Part shown: positions 43,801 through 53,300 of the stretch, one piece after another
Numbering within the stretch: the stretch's first letter is position 1
Layout: every line of letters begins with the position of its first letter
Assembly (NCBI RefSeq): GCF_900177805.1
Contig: NZ_FXAX01000001.1
Location: 496,001-560,000, forward strand
Reading direction: 5' to 3'
Length of the DNA stretch: 64,000 nt
Source of the DNA: Fibrobacter sp. UWB13
GTDB lineage: Bacteria > Fibrobacterota > Fibrobacteria > Fibrobacterales > Fibrobacteraceae
Notes under the pieces: generated by a model
Seen by the model: the letters and a program-made list of their open reading frames with translations, nothing else
The model's database searches: none
Told to the model about the DNA's origin: nothing
Made by a program: the position numbers and the translations under genes

Positions 43801-44384
43801 ATAACGTTACGGATAACGCCGTCTTCGAGAGCTTCAATCTTCATCACTTCGTGAGAAGTGCGGAAGCCGTCAAAGAAGTGCATAAACGGAACGCGGCTTT
43901 CGAGCGTAGAAGCGTGGGCCACGAGAGCGAGGTCCTGGCATTCCTGGACGCAGCTGGAGGCGAGCATTGCAAAACCCGTCTGGCGGCAAGCCATAACGTC
44001 GGAGTGGTCACCGAAAATGGAAAGGCCCTGCATAGCAAGAGCACGTGCAGTGACGTGGAAGACCGTGGGGGTCAGTTCGCCCGCAATCTTGTACATGTTC
44101 GGGATCATCAAGAGAAGACCCTGAGATGCGGTGAAGGTCGTGGTCAAAGCACCGGCCTGCAAAGCACCGTGAACGGTACCGGCAGCGCCACCTTCGGACT
44201 GCATTTCAAACACGCGGGGAACCTGTCCCCAAATATTCTTCTTGCCTGCAGCACTCCAGTTGTCGGCGTGCTCAGCCATAGGACTAGACGGTGTAATCGG
44301 GTAAATAGCAGCAACTTCGCTAACAGCAAACGCTACGCTAGCGGTGGCTTCGTTACCGTCACACGCAATCATCTTTTTTGCCAT
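40815..44384 (-). CDS. nifJ: pyruvate:ferredoxin (flavodoxin) oxidoreductase
   Basis: A 1189-residue homodimeric-type PFOR. Pyruvate is oxidised to acetyl-CoA and CO2 with reduction of ferredoxin, a core step of anaerobic fermentation. Order: N-terminal domain (CDGNEATASVAFAVSE, YPITPSSPMAEH); domain II; the gamma domain; a two-cluster ferredoxin domain with CVQCGKCAMVCPHAAIRM and CTGCGVCTQACIGKD near residues 690-750; then the TPP-binding C-terminal part (SGSCAGCGETAY, GGDGWAYDIGYGG, YSNTGGQASKATNRG). Length and all Cys ligands fit an active enzyme. A ribosome-binding site (GGAGATATCC) precedes the ATG. The long open frame on the opposite strand is a codon-bias artefact. Confidence 0.97.
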   Translation of the reverse strand: MAKKMIACDGNEATASVAFAVSEVAAIYPITPSSPMAEHADNWSAAGKKNIWGQVPRVFEMQSEGGAAGTVHGALQAGALTTTFTASQGLLLMIPNMYKIAGELTPTVFHVTARALAMQGLSIFGDHSDVMACRQTGFAMLASSCVQECQDLALVAHASTLESRVPFMHFFDGFRTSHEVMKIEALEDGVIRNVIDEKYVKACRERCLTPDRPTMRGTAQNPDVYFQGRETVNPFYAKVPEIVQKYMDKVASYTGRQYHIVDYVGAADAERVIISMGSSTCTIGDTVKYLNGKGEKVGLVNIRLYRPFPMEAVVAALPKTVKKIAVLDRCKEPGSAGEPLFQDALTAISEAVMAGKMAMPKMIGGRYGLSSKEFTPAMVKAIFDELSKAEPKARFTVGINDDVCHTSLTIDPNFKLESDFFQAMFFGLGSDGTVGANKNSIKIIGNETDNYAQGYFVYDSKKSGSMTTSHLRFGKSIIDAPYLIGENEADFVACHHTPHLESIDMLKYAKVGATFLVNTPHSADTVWDTFPRPVQEAIIKKHLKVFVIDAYAVAAKTGMGRRINTVMQTCFFSKLGNVLDAETAIKYIKKYAEKTYAKKGMEVVQKNWDAIDASLANLFEVKVPAAVTSTKEFRAPIHGNAPKFVNEVTAEIIKGNGEQLPVSKMPCDGVFPTATTKYEKRDLALNIPSWNPDACVQCGKCAMVCPHAAIRMKVVDESAVANAPEGFKFTPAKGFKLEGSEKPVFAISVSSYDCTGCGVCTQACIGKDKTDATKKAINMVPQEPIKVQQGKCWDFFVDLPEFDRTKVNKNLVKQAMLLEPLFEFSGSCAGCGETAYVRLVSQLFGDRMVVANATGCSSIYGGNLPTTPWAKNKEGRGPAWANSLFEDNAEFGLGMRLAITKHAKQALSLLEAVNVPAELKEKLTTQKQDDEAGIKAQRENVAALKAALANATDDASVSLRDEFADYLVKKSVWIFGGDGWAYDIGYGGLDHVMATGENVNICVLDTEVYSNTGGQASKATNRGAVALFAAAGKRAGKKDLGLIAMSYKNVYVGRIALGANDAQALKVLQEAEAHNGPSLIICYCPCINHGFDLNSQLQHQKMAVDSGYWTLLRYNPALAAEGKAPLILDSKKPTIPVAEYIYTENRYKQLTRNNPEVAKKLADDLQKEVDARYAFYDAMSKDTEGLISL

Positions 44385-44525
44385 GGATATCTCCGTTTTT
44401 AGGTTTTTTCGTAAAAAATCTGATCATATACACCTTCGGCGTGCATTACACGCAAAAAGGGCAAAAATCCACGCATAAAATTAAATAAGATTACCCAAAA
44501 CGGACAACCAATTTTTGAAAAAAGT

Positions 44526-45209
44526 TTAAAAATTAAGCAGCTTTTGGTTAATCTCGATTTCAAGTCCCGCGTAACTTTGGCCGAACTTTTGGCGAAGCGT
44601 GGTCGTAAGGCCATCGGACTTGCCCAAATACGGGTAATTCTTGCGGATTTTAAGCCACGGGGCGCGTTCGTGGATGTTCTGGATGAGCGTTTGCGCAATT
44701 TTTACTTCGGCAGGTCGGCTCGGGTCATAGAGAATCCCGACATCGGCATCGCGCTCGACACCATTTAATACAGGCGTAAAGCTATGAATACCGAGGTGGA
44801 TGACCTTGAGCGGCGCTTCCTTAGGTGCATTTTTCTCATTTTTGCGCGCTCTCGCAGGAATTTCACTCGCGACAAAGTTTTCAATTTTCTCACGGTATTT
44901 TTCCCAAAGACTCATCATGTGCGATTTTACGGTATTTGGTAATCCAACAGTAAATTCAGAAAAGAACGTCTTGTTGGTCGCACTGCGGTTCATGTCGACC
45001 ACGAGTCTCGAGAACCGACTAGAGCAATGGAAGTCGGGCTTTAATCGTTTTACAAGATTTGAAAATACTTTATATGCACCAATGTCGTAAGCGCGGTGGG
45101 AGGCGAGAACGTCATCGGGAATCTTGGAATCGCGGAGTGCGCGCAGGACGAAATCCGGCACAGCGTTGCTCGCATGTTCGCAGGTAATCATCAGTGCCGG
45201 AGCTTTCAT
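44526..45209 (-). CDS. N-formylglutamate amidohydrolase-like protein
   Basis: A 227-residue protein of the N-formylglutamate amidohydrolase (HutG2-like) family. ITCEHASNAVPDFV near the N-terminus and DIGAYKVFSNLVKRL plus VDMNRSA are the family signatures; VIHLGIHSFTPVLNG carries another conserved His. These enzymes cleave N-acyl glutamate-like amides. The start overlaps the stop of the C39-like gene (TAATG), so the two are translationally coupled. With no hut genes nearby, a role in the amidoligase pathway (17519-20314) is more likely than histidine degradation; this is inference. Confidence 0.85.
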   Translation of the reverse strand: MKAPALMITCEHASNAVPDFVLRALRDSKIPDDVLASHRAYDIGAYKVFSNLVKRLKPDFHCSSRFSRLVVDMNRSATNKTFFSEFTVGLPNTVKSHMMSLWEKYREKIENFVASEIPARARKNEKNAPKEAPLKVIHLGIHSFTPVLNGVERDADVGILYDPSRPAEVKIAQTLIQNIHERAPWLKIRKNYPYLGKSDGLTTTLRQKFGQSYAGLEIEINQKLLNF

Positions 45210-45904
45210 TACTTTTTCTCCACGACCAGGATGTTTCCGTCGTACGTCATGACACCCAGCAAAATGCTGTGGATTAGGCGGAACTTGTCGACTTTGTAAT
45301 AAGGGCCGCTTGCCATCGGGTTCGTACAATCCGGGTCTGCAACCATGAACTGCTTCTTTTCATCGAGTCCGTAAAGCACTACGAAATGCCCCATCGGCTC
45401 GCCGTGAATATCGTCAAAGACGGACTGGTCTTTTTCGTTTGTGTATTCGCGAGGGGAACGATAAAGATAGGTGGCGCTGAGGCCGCAAAGCACCGGAATG
45501 TCTCGCTTGAAATAGCTTTCGAACATGCTTGCGCGAAGGTCTGCGGTAGCGACTGTTCCGCCAAGGTCAATGAATCTGATATAGGCATCAATTGCCTTTT
45601 TGAGCTTGGGGGCGTGTTTTGCCTTGTGCAAAGCGACCAGCTTTTCGCGGAGCTCGGGCATCTTGAGCTTGCTCCACGTCGGGTCAAAAATCTTTAAATT
45701 ATAAGAATAAATGGTAGCCTTGAATCCGCGCTTGAGGGCGTCGATACCAAGAAAAACGCCTAGCGTGCCACCTTCTTCCAAAAATTCGATTTCGGAAATG
45801 AGCTTTTTAAGGGGAATGTTATAGCCAAGATAAGAGTAAACAGCGTGTAGGCTAGTCGGTCCGCACGTAACATCGTCTGGCTGAGGGAGTATTTTCAAAT
45901 CCAT
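45209..45904 (-). CDS. C39-like cysteine peptidase
   Basis: A 231-residue papain-like protein. DDVTCGPTSLHAVYSYLG carries the catalytic Cys with the C39 Q/D-x-x-x-C-G pattern. GHFVVLYGLDEK carries the His, and FMVADPDCTNP the Asp. No ABC transporter domain or signal peptide is attached, so it is a free peptidase-like enzyme, probably cytoplasmic. The ATG at 45904 is used because the conserved domain begins right after it. C39-like peptidases of this type are known partners of RimK-like/GCS2 amidoligases. It forms an operon with the downstream amidohydrolase. Confidence 0.8.
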   Translation of the reverse strand: MDLKILPQPDDVTCGPTSLHAVYSYLGYNIPLKKLISEIEFLEEGGTLGVFLGIDALKRGFKATIYSYNLKIFDPTWSKLKMPELREKLVALHKAKHAPKLKKAIDAYIRFIDLGGTVATADLRASMFESYFKRDIPVLCGLSATYLYRSPREYTNEKDQSVFDDIHGEPMGHFVVLYGLDEKKQFMVADPDCTNPMASGPYYKVDKFRLIHSILLGVMTYDGNILVVEKK

Positions 45905-45995
45905 CGAGTGCCTCGTTATTAACCGTGGCGGTTTGATCATCAAATCGTCAATCCGCGCGTAAATATAGAAAAATTTATTTAGTTATCTTTTGTGT

Positions 45996-46592
45996 ATGAG
46001 CAAGTATTTTGAGGCTTTCGTTTCTGTCTTTTTTGCAATCGCGTTTTGGGCGTGTTCGGATTCTTCGGTGGGCGCGGCGGACGAGGATTCTCGCGCAGGC
46101 ATTTTCGTTGACGCTCGCGATTCGCAAAGCTACAAGACCATTGAAATTGGTGGCCTAGTCTGGATGGCTCAAAACTTGAATTATTTCGATGATTCGGACT
46201 CGCTTTACAAAAGAACGTTTTGCTATAACGATAGCACTGAATATTGCGAAAAGCAGGGACGACTTTATGCCTGGAATGTAGCGATGGTCGCTTGTCCGGA
46301 AGGTTGGAAAATCCCATCAAAAGCTGATTTTGACAACTTGGTTGAAGCTGTAGGCGGTTTTGATTTTGCTGCAGATTCATTGATGTCATTGGACTTTGTT
46401 TCAGAAATCGGTGGCGGTTACCATTTCTTAGAATACTATAATTATTTTGACGAATACGCCTACTTTTGGACGACAGACGAGGTCCGTGCAAATTACGCCC
46501 GCACTGTAATGCTCGAAAAAGACTGCTCTAGCGTATCGTACGATGAAACTTACGAAGAATTTGCCCTCTCCGTCAGATGTGTGAGGAAATGA
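45996..46592 (+). CDS. FISUMP-domain lipoprotein
   Basis: A 198-residue lipoprotein. MSKYFEAFVSVFFAIAFWACS gives a signal peptide with lipobox Cys at about residue 20. One FISUMP domain follows: DSQSYKTIEIGGLVWMAQNLNYFDD, then CEKQGRLYAWNVAMVACPEGWKIPS, and a C-terminal LSVRCVRK. It is a single-domain relative of the lipoprotein at 25010. The stop overlaps the next gene (AATGA), suggesting coupling. Confidence 0.88.
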   Translation: MSKYFEAFVSVFFAIAFWACSDSSVGAADEDSRAGIFVDARDSQSYKTIEIGGLVWMAQNLNYFDDSDSLYKRTFCYNDSTEYCEKQGRLYAWNVAMVACPEGWKIPSKADFDNLVEAVGGFDFAADSLMSLDFVSEIGGGYHFLEYYNYFDEYAYFWTTDEVRANYARTVMLEKDCSSVSYDETYEEFALSVRCVRK

Positions 46593-47191
46593 AAATGCGA
46601 CTTTGGCTCTTTACTTGTCCTGATGATTTTGCTGCTGAACATGACGATATCGAAGAAATGTTTCGCCGAGGTTTAACCCGTTTGATTCTCGACAAGCGTG
46701 GGCGCGGTGGCAATGCTCGCGCAACATTCAACGATTACGATCGATGGCTGCTTGGTCTCCCGATGGAATTGCGCGACCGCATCTGGGTGCGTGGAACGCC
46801 AGACATGGCCGAAGAGCTTGATGTTCGCGGTTGCGTCTGCGATGCGCAAAGCTTTATGGGCGAGGTTCCCGAAAGCTGGAAACGCATCAACTGCGTTGCT
46901 CTTTGCAAAAATGCGGAAGAAGCCGAAAAGCTCCCGGAATGGGTGGCGGGCGCTCTAGTCGGCCCGATTATGCAGCCGCTTTCGGCGATTGAACCTGTTG
47001 AAACGCTTGAATCTTCTTTAAGTATAAACGCAAAAGCCTCCCTCATTTTATGGGGAGGCGTCGATACGGATACGATTGACGATTTTAAGAAGTTATCGCC
47101 CGCCGGAGTCGCTTCGCTCGGTGGCGTCTGGAATTACGCCGACCCCGTGAATGCTTTTATAAAGCTTAATAGATTGGTCAATAGCATTTAG
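46589..47191 (+). CDS. thiamine-phosphate synthase-like protein (ThiE/TenI fold)
   Basis: A 200-residue TIM-barrel protein. MKMRLWLFTCPDDFAAEHDDIEEMFRRGLTRLIL fits the N-terminus of short ThiE-like proteins seen in Bacteroidetes-group bacteria, and LWGGVDTDTIDDFKKLSPAGVASLGGVW fits their C-terminal phosphate-binding strands. No true pyrophosphate-binding signature can be confirmed by eye, so TenI-like or regulatory roles remain possible. The start at 46589 overlaps the FISUMP stop (ATGA). Its stop codon lies in a heptamer-repeat block. Confidence 0.65.
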   Translation: MKMRLWLFTCPDDFAAEHDDIEEMFRRGLTRLILDKRGRGGNARATFNDYDRWLLGLPMELRDRIWVRGTPDMAEELDVRGCVCDAQSFMGEVPESWKRINCVALCKNAEEAEKLPEWVAGALVGPIMQPLSAIEPVETLESSLSINAKASLILWGGVDTDTIDDFKKLSPAGVASLGGVWNYADPVNAFIKLNRLVNSI

Positions 47192-47269
47192 TCAATGGAC
47201 ATTGGTTTCTGTTAGGCGACTCTGCCGTGATTCTTTAACCAATGACTAATAACCAGTGACTAACGACTA
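47190..47269. repeat. heptamer-phased inverted repeats, site f
   Basis: The right arm holds TTAACCA, ATGACTA, ATAACCA, GTGACTA, ACGACTA (47235-47269). The left arm (TAGTCAATGGACATTGGTTT, 47190-47209) reads TTGACTA, ATGTCCA, GAAACCA on the minus strand. CATTGGTT pairs perfectly with AACCAATG. The block fills the convergent gap and touches both stop codons. Confidence 0.85.
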
Positions 47270-49081
47270 TTTTACTACGAACATTCCGTTACGCGGCTTG
47301 CCAGAAAGCCTGTTACCGAGTAAATCAAAATAGATGGGGTTGCGTTTCAGACGTAAATCCTTGCGGCTTTCGCGCATTCCTCGGTTACCAATGCTTACCG
47401 GAGGTTGTTCTACATACGGCTTGTCCGGGTCATCTACGACAATCTTGATTTTTGCAACGCTCTTGCAGCCTGTTTCGTTTGTGTACGTCACAGTGTAATA
47501 GCCACTCTTGGTGCCATCCAGATTCTTAAGCGTGTTTTCTCGGGTTGTGGACTTGAACCCGTCTGGACCTTCCCAGCTCCAAATTTTGCCATCCCACGGG
47601 TGCGGGCCAAGCTGCACTGTAGCGCCTTTTGCAACTTTCACATCAAGCGTTTCGTTCCAGCCGCCATCGCCTACTTTCACGTAAGGGATAATCTTTGTTG
47701 CGCTACATGGTCCAACAACTTTCTTGCCATCGCAAACACCGATGGAATCGGGAATGTCGATGACTTTTGCTTCAAAGTCCGGAGTGGGGAAAGCCTTCAT
47801 GAGCGCTGCCGTTTCTGCTGCGGTAAGCGGGAGGATTGTACCGTGACGTGGCGTGAATGCGCCGCTTGTCTTGGTGTTCTGCACGAATTTGAATGTATTG
47901 AGGTCCGAGCTAGACGTGAACTGGTAATGCCCATTCACGTAGCAGTCGTACATCAAGACCCAGGAATTTTGGTTGATGAGCTTGAACACTCCTGCACCTT
48001 CGACAGCTTCGGTCGTCTGTTGCAATGCACCACTGCGTTTGTACCAGGTCGGGGCTTTAGTGCCGTTTTCCGAGGTTAATGTCTGCGCCTGCACCTTGCA
48101 GATGCCGCCATCGCCTTCGTTCTTGTAAAACGCGTGATAAAGCTTGTCTACTGGATTATAGACAATGTCCATGTCAATGGTCGATTTGCCGCGGTCAAAG
48201 AAATGTATCGGTTCACCTTCGAGGTCGGTAAAGTCTTCGTTGGCGTAATTGAAAAACACCTTGTCATAAGGAATGGTCCCGTCATTGGTCAACAGCGAGT
48301 AATAAACAAGTGGCCTGCCCTTGCTCCCGTCCTTGTTCACATAATTTGCGTCCCAGATGGTTTCGGGCGCCCACACGCGCGTGACGTTTGCAAAGTTCTT
48401 GCCTTTGTACTTGTCCGGAAAATGCACCGTGCTGTGTTTCCAGTTGATGAGGTCGCGGGACTTCATCAGCACCATGCCACGGTTACTAGCCCATCCTTCG
48501 GCACTCTTCATGTCTGTATTTACCATGTAGAACCAGCCATCAGGCGCACGTAGCACATGCGGATCACGGAGGCCTTTTTTGATACTCACGGAGTCGGCGG
48601 CCACGACGCGCTTGCCGTTATTCATCGGGGTGAAGTTGTATCCGTCGTTACTGAGGGCGTAATAGATGTTTTCGTTGTCGTTGGCTGGAAAATATGCAAA
48701 GAGGTAGTTGGAGTATGGTTCAAATCCGTGGATGGAAACTTTGTTCTTTACAACTTGTTTTTTATCGCTCAAATAGTCTTGCACGGTCGCCGTGAGCGTG
48801 ACTTCTTTGTTTTCGCCGACAAAACGACCATTGATGTGTCCATCATGGGTGAGGAACAGCGTATCGCTGCTTTCCCAGGTGATTGCAAAGGATTCTCCGC
48901 CCAACTTTATCGTGTCGGGGAGGGTAAGGTCATTATAAAGGTCGTTGATTATGTTGCCAAGGGCCACGCTATCGACAGCTCGATAGAACGGAGTGATATC
49001 GACAATTTCATCGGCTTGAACTGTGCTAGCCAGAAATGCGCTAGTAAAGAGTACTTTGGTCCATCCCAAACGATTTTTCAT
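47267..49081 (-). CDS. secreted GH43-family glycoside hydrolase
   Basis: A 604-residue exported enzyme. The signal peptide is MKNRLGWTKVLFTSAFLASTVQA. Residues about 45-115 resemble a bacterial Ig-like domain (SFAITWESSDTLFLTHDGHINGRFVGENKEVTLTATV). Residues about 125-430 form a five-bladed GH43 domain: GLRDPHVLRAPDGWFYMVNTD (general-base Asp), TRVWAPETIWD (catalytic Glu region), and MDIVYNPVDKLYHAFYKNEG. Residues about 450-560 may be an Ig/PKD-like domain ending in GYYTVTYTNETGCKS. The C-terminus is NPIYFDLLGNRLSGKPRNG, a FDLLGR-like sorting tail. GH43 enzymes attack arabinan or xylan side chains. Confidence 0.9.
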   Translation of the reverse strand: MKNRLGWTKVLFTSAFLASTVQADEIVDITPFYRAVDSVALGNIINDLYNDLTLPDTIKLGGESFAITWESSDTLFLTHDGHINGRFVGENKEVTLTATVQDYLSDKKQVVKNKVSIHGFEPYSNYLFAYFPANDNENIYYALSNDGYNFTPMNNGKRVVAADSVSIKKGLRDPHVLRAPDGWFYMVNTDMKSAEGWASNRGMVLMKSRDLINWKHSTVHFPDKYKGKNFANVTRVWAPETIWDANYVNKDGSKGRPLVYYSLLTNDGTIPYDKVFFNYANEDFTDLEGEPIHFFDRGKSTIDMDIVYNPVDKLYHAFYKNEGDGGICKVQAQTLTSENGTKAPTWYKRSGALQQTTEAVEGAGVFKLINQNSWVLMYDCYVNGHYQFTSSSDLNTFKFVQNTKTSGAFTPRHGTILPLTAAETAALMKAFPTPDFEAKVIDIPDSIGVCDGKKVVGPCSATKIIPYVKVGDGGWNETLDVKVAKGATVQLGPHPWDGKIWSWEGPDGFKSTTRENTLKNLDGTKSGYYTVTYTNETGCKSVAKIKIVVDDPDKPYVEQPPVSIGNRGMRESRKDLRLKRNPIYFDLLGNRLSGKPRNGMFVVK

Positions 49082-49245
49082 AAAAACTCCAAATTTATAT
49101 TCCTAATATACTTTCTGCTATGACGAAAATCACTAAATCATGGTGTGGAACCTTTGAGAAATAATCCATAGAGAAAAATAAGACTATTTTATGTTCTATG
49201 GTGTAATAAAATGAGTTGTAATATTTAGATTATTTAACGTATATT

Positions 49246-50337
49246 ATGAATATGGAACGTTCGCGTTTAAAAATTTTAGTTGTTGATGATACCAAGACGA
49301 ATATTGACGTGTTGGAAGGTATTCTGTCGAATGACTATGATGTTTGTGTTGCTCTCAATGGTAAAAAGGCGATTGAGCTTACCGAAAAAATTAAGCCAGA
49401 CCTGATTTTGCTTGATGTCATGATGCCCGAAATGGATGGTTATGAGACTTTGAGGATCATGCGCGAAAAAAACATTTTGCAAGGGATTCCGGTTATTTTC
49501 CTAACTGCCAAGGCTGATAGCAAGAGCGAACAGATAGGTCTAGACCTCGGTGCTGTAGACTATATTACCAAACCGTTCAACCCGGCTCTCGTGACGCTCC
49601 GCATCAAAAACCAGCTCCAGCTAAAGCTCCAGCGCGACCACTTGCACGATCTTGTCGATGAAAAGACGGCGGACCTCCGCAGGACGCTTAAGGTCATGCT
49701 TACGAGTCTTGGTTCGCTTGCCGAATACCGCGATCCTGAGACGGGTGAGCACATCAAGCGTACACAGATTATTGTACAGCGCCTTGCGGAAGAGTTGCGT
49801 AAAAACTCAAAATTCACTGAAACGATTACACCGGAATACATTGAGAATTTAGCGACCGCAGCACCGCTCCATGATATTGGCAAGGTCGGCATTCATGACC
49901 GTATTTTGCGCAAGCCGGGAACGCTTACGCAAGATGAACGTGAAATCATGATGCAGCACCCGCAGATGGGTTACGATGTTTTGCAAGAGGCGACCAAGGA
50001 ACTGCACGACAGTCCGATGGTACGTATCGCCGCTGAAATGGCTCTTGGCCACCATGAACATTGGAACGGCGAAGGTTACCCGAACCACAAGAAAAAAGAC
50101 GATATTCCCATAGGGGCTCGCATCATGGCGGTTGCTGATGTTTATGATGCTCTTGTTTCGAAGCGCCCGTACAAAGATCCGTATCCGCACGAAGTGGCTG
50201 TCAAAGAAATTGTCAAGGGCCGCGGGACGCAGTTTGACCCCGATGTTGTTGATGCGTTCCTCGCCATAGCAGACCAATTGCCCGAAATTTACGAACGGTT
50301 CAAAGACACTTCTTCTTCCGAGGAATGTAAGGATTGA
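49246..50337 (+). CDS. response regulator with HD-GYP domain
   Basis: A 363-residue protein. The receiver domain has VVDD and LLLDVMMP (phosphoacceptor D57, K108-P region YITKPF). Residues about 150-345 are an HD-GYP phosphodiesterase domain: PLHDIGKVGIHD (H209, D210) and HHEHWNGEGYP, with the GYP motif intact. The enzyme likely degrades cyclic di-GMP when phosphorylated. It overlaps the hybrid kinase by TTGA (50334-50337), so both are made together and the kinase is its probable partner. No clear Shine-Dalgarno sequence precedes the ATG. Confidence 0.93.
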   Translation: MNMERSRLKILVVDDTKTNIDVLEGILSNDYDVCVALNGKKAIELTEKIKPDLILLDVMMPEMDGYETLRIMREKNILQGIPVIFLTAKADSKSEQIGLDLGAVDYITKPFNPALVTLRIKNQLQLKLQRDHLHDLVDEKTADLRRTLKVMLTSLGSLAEYRDPETGEHIKRTQIIVQRLAEELRKNSKFTETITPEYIENLATAAPLHDIGKVGIHDRILRKPGTLTQDEREIMMQHPQMGYDVLQEATKELHDSPMVRIAAEMALGHHEHWNGEGYPNHKKKDDIPIGARIMAVADVYDALVSKRPYKDPYPHEVAVKEIVKGRGTQFDPDVVDAFLAIADQLPEIYERFKDTSSSEECKD

Positions 50338-53300
50338 CACCAAGTCCTATAAATGAAAAAAAGCGCCACCTCAGCTGGCGCATTTCGCTCGTTTATACCA
50401 TACCGATGCTTGTCTTTACCATCGTGTTGGTCGTTGTTTTTTCGAACTTTCTAAAATCCACCTTAATTACGTCTTCGTACAGTTCTTCGGAATCTAAATT
50501 TCAGGACAAAGTTGTTGTCGATCTTGAACTGTTCTTCTCGAAATTTGAAAAGCATTTCAAGCCACTTCCACAAATTCTCCAGCATACAAAAGAATCTGAA
50601 ATCAAGAAGGTGTTGAAAAAGCACCAGCAGTCATCTCCTTTTATTGTTGATGCCTATTATGGCAATAAGAATGGCAAGTATATTTCTGCAAATGATTATA
50701 AGCTCGAAGAAGGCAAAAAAGAATTTCGCATAAGAACTTGGTATTTGGAAGCTTCTCGGCACAAGGGGCTTGCTATCACGGGTCCCGAAATAAATGCAAA
50801 AGCCAAGAAGCGCGTGCTCACGTATTCATATCCGCTTTGGGAGAAAAATCGAACGTTTATGGGGGCTGTCGCCGTCGATGTCGATTTGCAAAAAGTCCGT
50901 CAGTTGATGGGGGAATTTGCTAGGACTGACGGCGGTATTACGATGCTTGTGAGTTCGGAAAACGATAGCCTGTTTACGTATTTCCCGTATGAAACCAATT
51001 TGCATAATATAGTTACGGATACTGTTGCGGGGCTTTTACACCTTGTCCAGGATGATATCCAGATTGAAAATTTGGATTCTGTGAACGTGACTCTTTTTGA
51101 AAAGACAAACGTCGAAAATCGCAAATTGATTTTTTTAGTTAAGCCGTTAAAAAATGCGCCGTTTTATGTTGTCCATGTGATTCAAAAAAACAAGGTCGTT
51201 GCGAAGGTTCAAGAAAATCTGTACGCCATTATTTTGGTTGTGTCGCTTATTGTAGTTTCGTTGATTTTCCTCACGTGGCTTATTGTGCGTTTCCTTTTCA
51301 AGTTCTTTATTCAAAAAGACTTGAACGAAAGTGTCAGTTCCAGTACGATGTTCGAGACGCTTTTGGGGAGTGATAACTTTAGACTTATCTTGACGAACGA
51401 TACGTTTGATATTCTCCATGCGAGTGCCTATATTGCTGAATTTTTCAATAATGGCAATGACGTCCGTGGCGAAATTCTCTGGAAGTTCTTCCGCTCGGAG
51501 CAATTCAAAAAGTTTGTCTACAAGGTGTCGAAGGGCGGCGAAATGCATGCTAGCGAGCGCCAGATTATTATTCCGGTGCGTAGTTGCGTGGGCGAAGATG
51601 CTTGGTGGAAAGTCATTTTCCAGTTCCTTGTCGAAGACGATGGGTCAATTCGCTATTTGTTCCTGATTTCTGATGAAACGAGCGGCATCCAGAAGGATAC
51701 GATTCTTGATACGATCATGCTTTCGGCAGGAAATTCGATTCTTGTGATTTTTGACAAGAACCGTAAAGTCAAGTACATGTCTAAACAGTTGGCTGATTAC
51801 CTTGTTGTGGACTGGAAAGATGCGATTGGGCAACCACTAGAAAACATGCCCAAGTGCGGCATGCCCGAAGATGTTGTAGAAGCGCTCAAAAGGACGTTTA
51901 ATGAGCAAGGTGTCTGGAAAGATACGTTTATGCTCCAGACGCTCAATTCGCATACAGACACTTGGTTCCGCGGAGAAGCTTGCACGCTCAAGGTGCAAGA
52001 AGCGATTGTCGGCTATATGCTCTCGATGATCGATATTTCTGAGGTTGTGGCGGCTCGTGAAATTGCTGAACATGCAACACAGGCCAAGAGTGAATTCTTG
52101 GCAAATATGAGTCATGAAATCCGCACACCGATGAATGCCATCATCGGTATGGCTCACTTGATTCAGGAAACGAAACTGGATGAGCGACAGCTTGGATTTA
52201 TCGAACGCATTAGCCATGCGGCAACATCGCTGCTCGGTATTATCAATAACATTCTCGATTTCTCGAAAATCGAAGCGAATAAGCAAGATTTGGAAATCAC
52301 GCAACTTGTGCTGCAAGATATTATTGGTGAAGTTGCTGCCCTTGCCGAAGTGCGCATCGCCGGGCGCCCAATAGAATTGATTGTCGATGTAGACCCGGAA
52401 ATTCCGGAAGTCCTGATGGGTGACCCGTTACGCCTTTCTCAGATTTTCACAAACTTGATAAACAATGCGACCAAATTCACGGAAAGCGGAAGCATTACGC
52501 TGAAGATCAAGCAGGAACAGGTGCTTGGAAATAATGTTAAGCTGTCGTTTAGCGTTATTGATACGGGTATCGGCATGACGAGCGAGCAACTGCAGCATTT
52601 GTTTAACGCATTCACGCAGGCGGATGGCTCTATTACCCGCAAGTACGGGGGAACTGGACTTGGTCTTGTCATTTCGAAATCGCTTGTGGAACTCATGGGT
52701 GGTGAACTGCGTGTCGAAAGTGAATATGGAAAGGGTTCAAAGTTCTTCTTTACGATAACGCTTGCTCTTGCTTCACAGGTGGCTGTTCCAAAATGGAAGT
52801 CTGTTTCGACATTTAAAAACAAGAATGTTTTGTTGGTGGACGACTGTGAAAGACTGCGAGCTGTTTTGAGGCATTATTTGACGAAGTTGCGCTGCGTTGT
52901 TGAAGAGGCAGCTTCTGTGGATGAAGCTTTGGATTTGATACAAGCTCACGAAGAAGCGGGGGAAACTCCGTACGATTTCTTTATTGTCGATTATCAGATG
53001 CCCATTATGAATGGGTTTGATTTTGTTCAGGGCTTGCCCGCAAACATGAGGATTATTCCGAAAATTCTCATGCATCCGATTCACTTTGACGAGAAAAATT
53101 ATCATCTGGCGTCAGAAATCGGTTTCAATAGCTGTGTCGCTAAACCGCTGCAGATAAGCTCCTTGCTAAGTGCTATGCAAGAAGCGGTTAATGAAAAACT
53201 CACGTATCAGAAAGCTCAAAAAGTTGAGAAAAATAAGATATTCTTCAAGGAAGCGAAGATTCTCCTCGTTGAAGATAATGAGATGAACCAGGATTTGGCT

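Noticed and set aside
41088-44402. A 1104-codon open frame on the plus strand opposite nifJ
   Set aside because: It is antisense to a gene with all PFOR motifs; the frame stays open because of codon bias (few reverse stops), and its translation is His/Val/Glu-rich with no domain.
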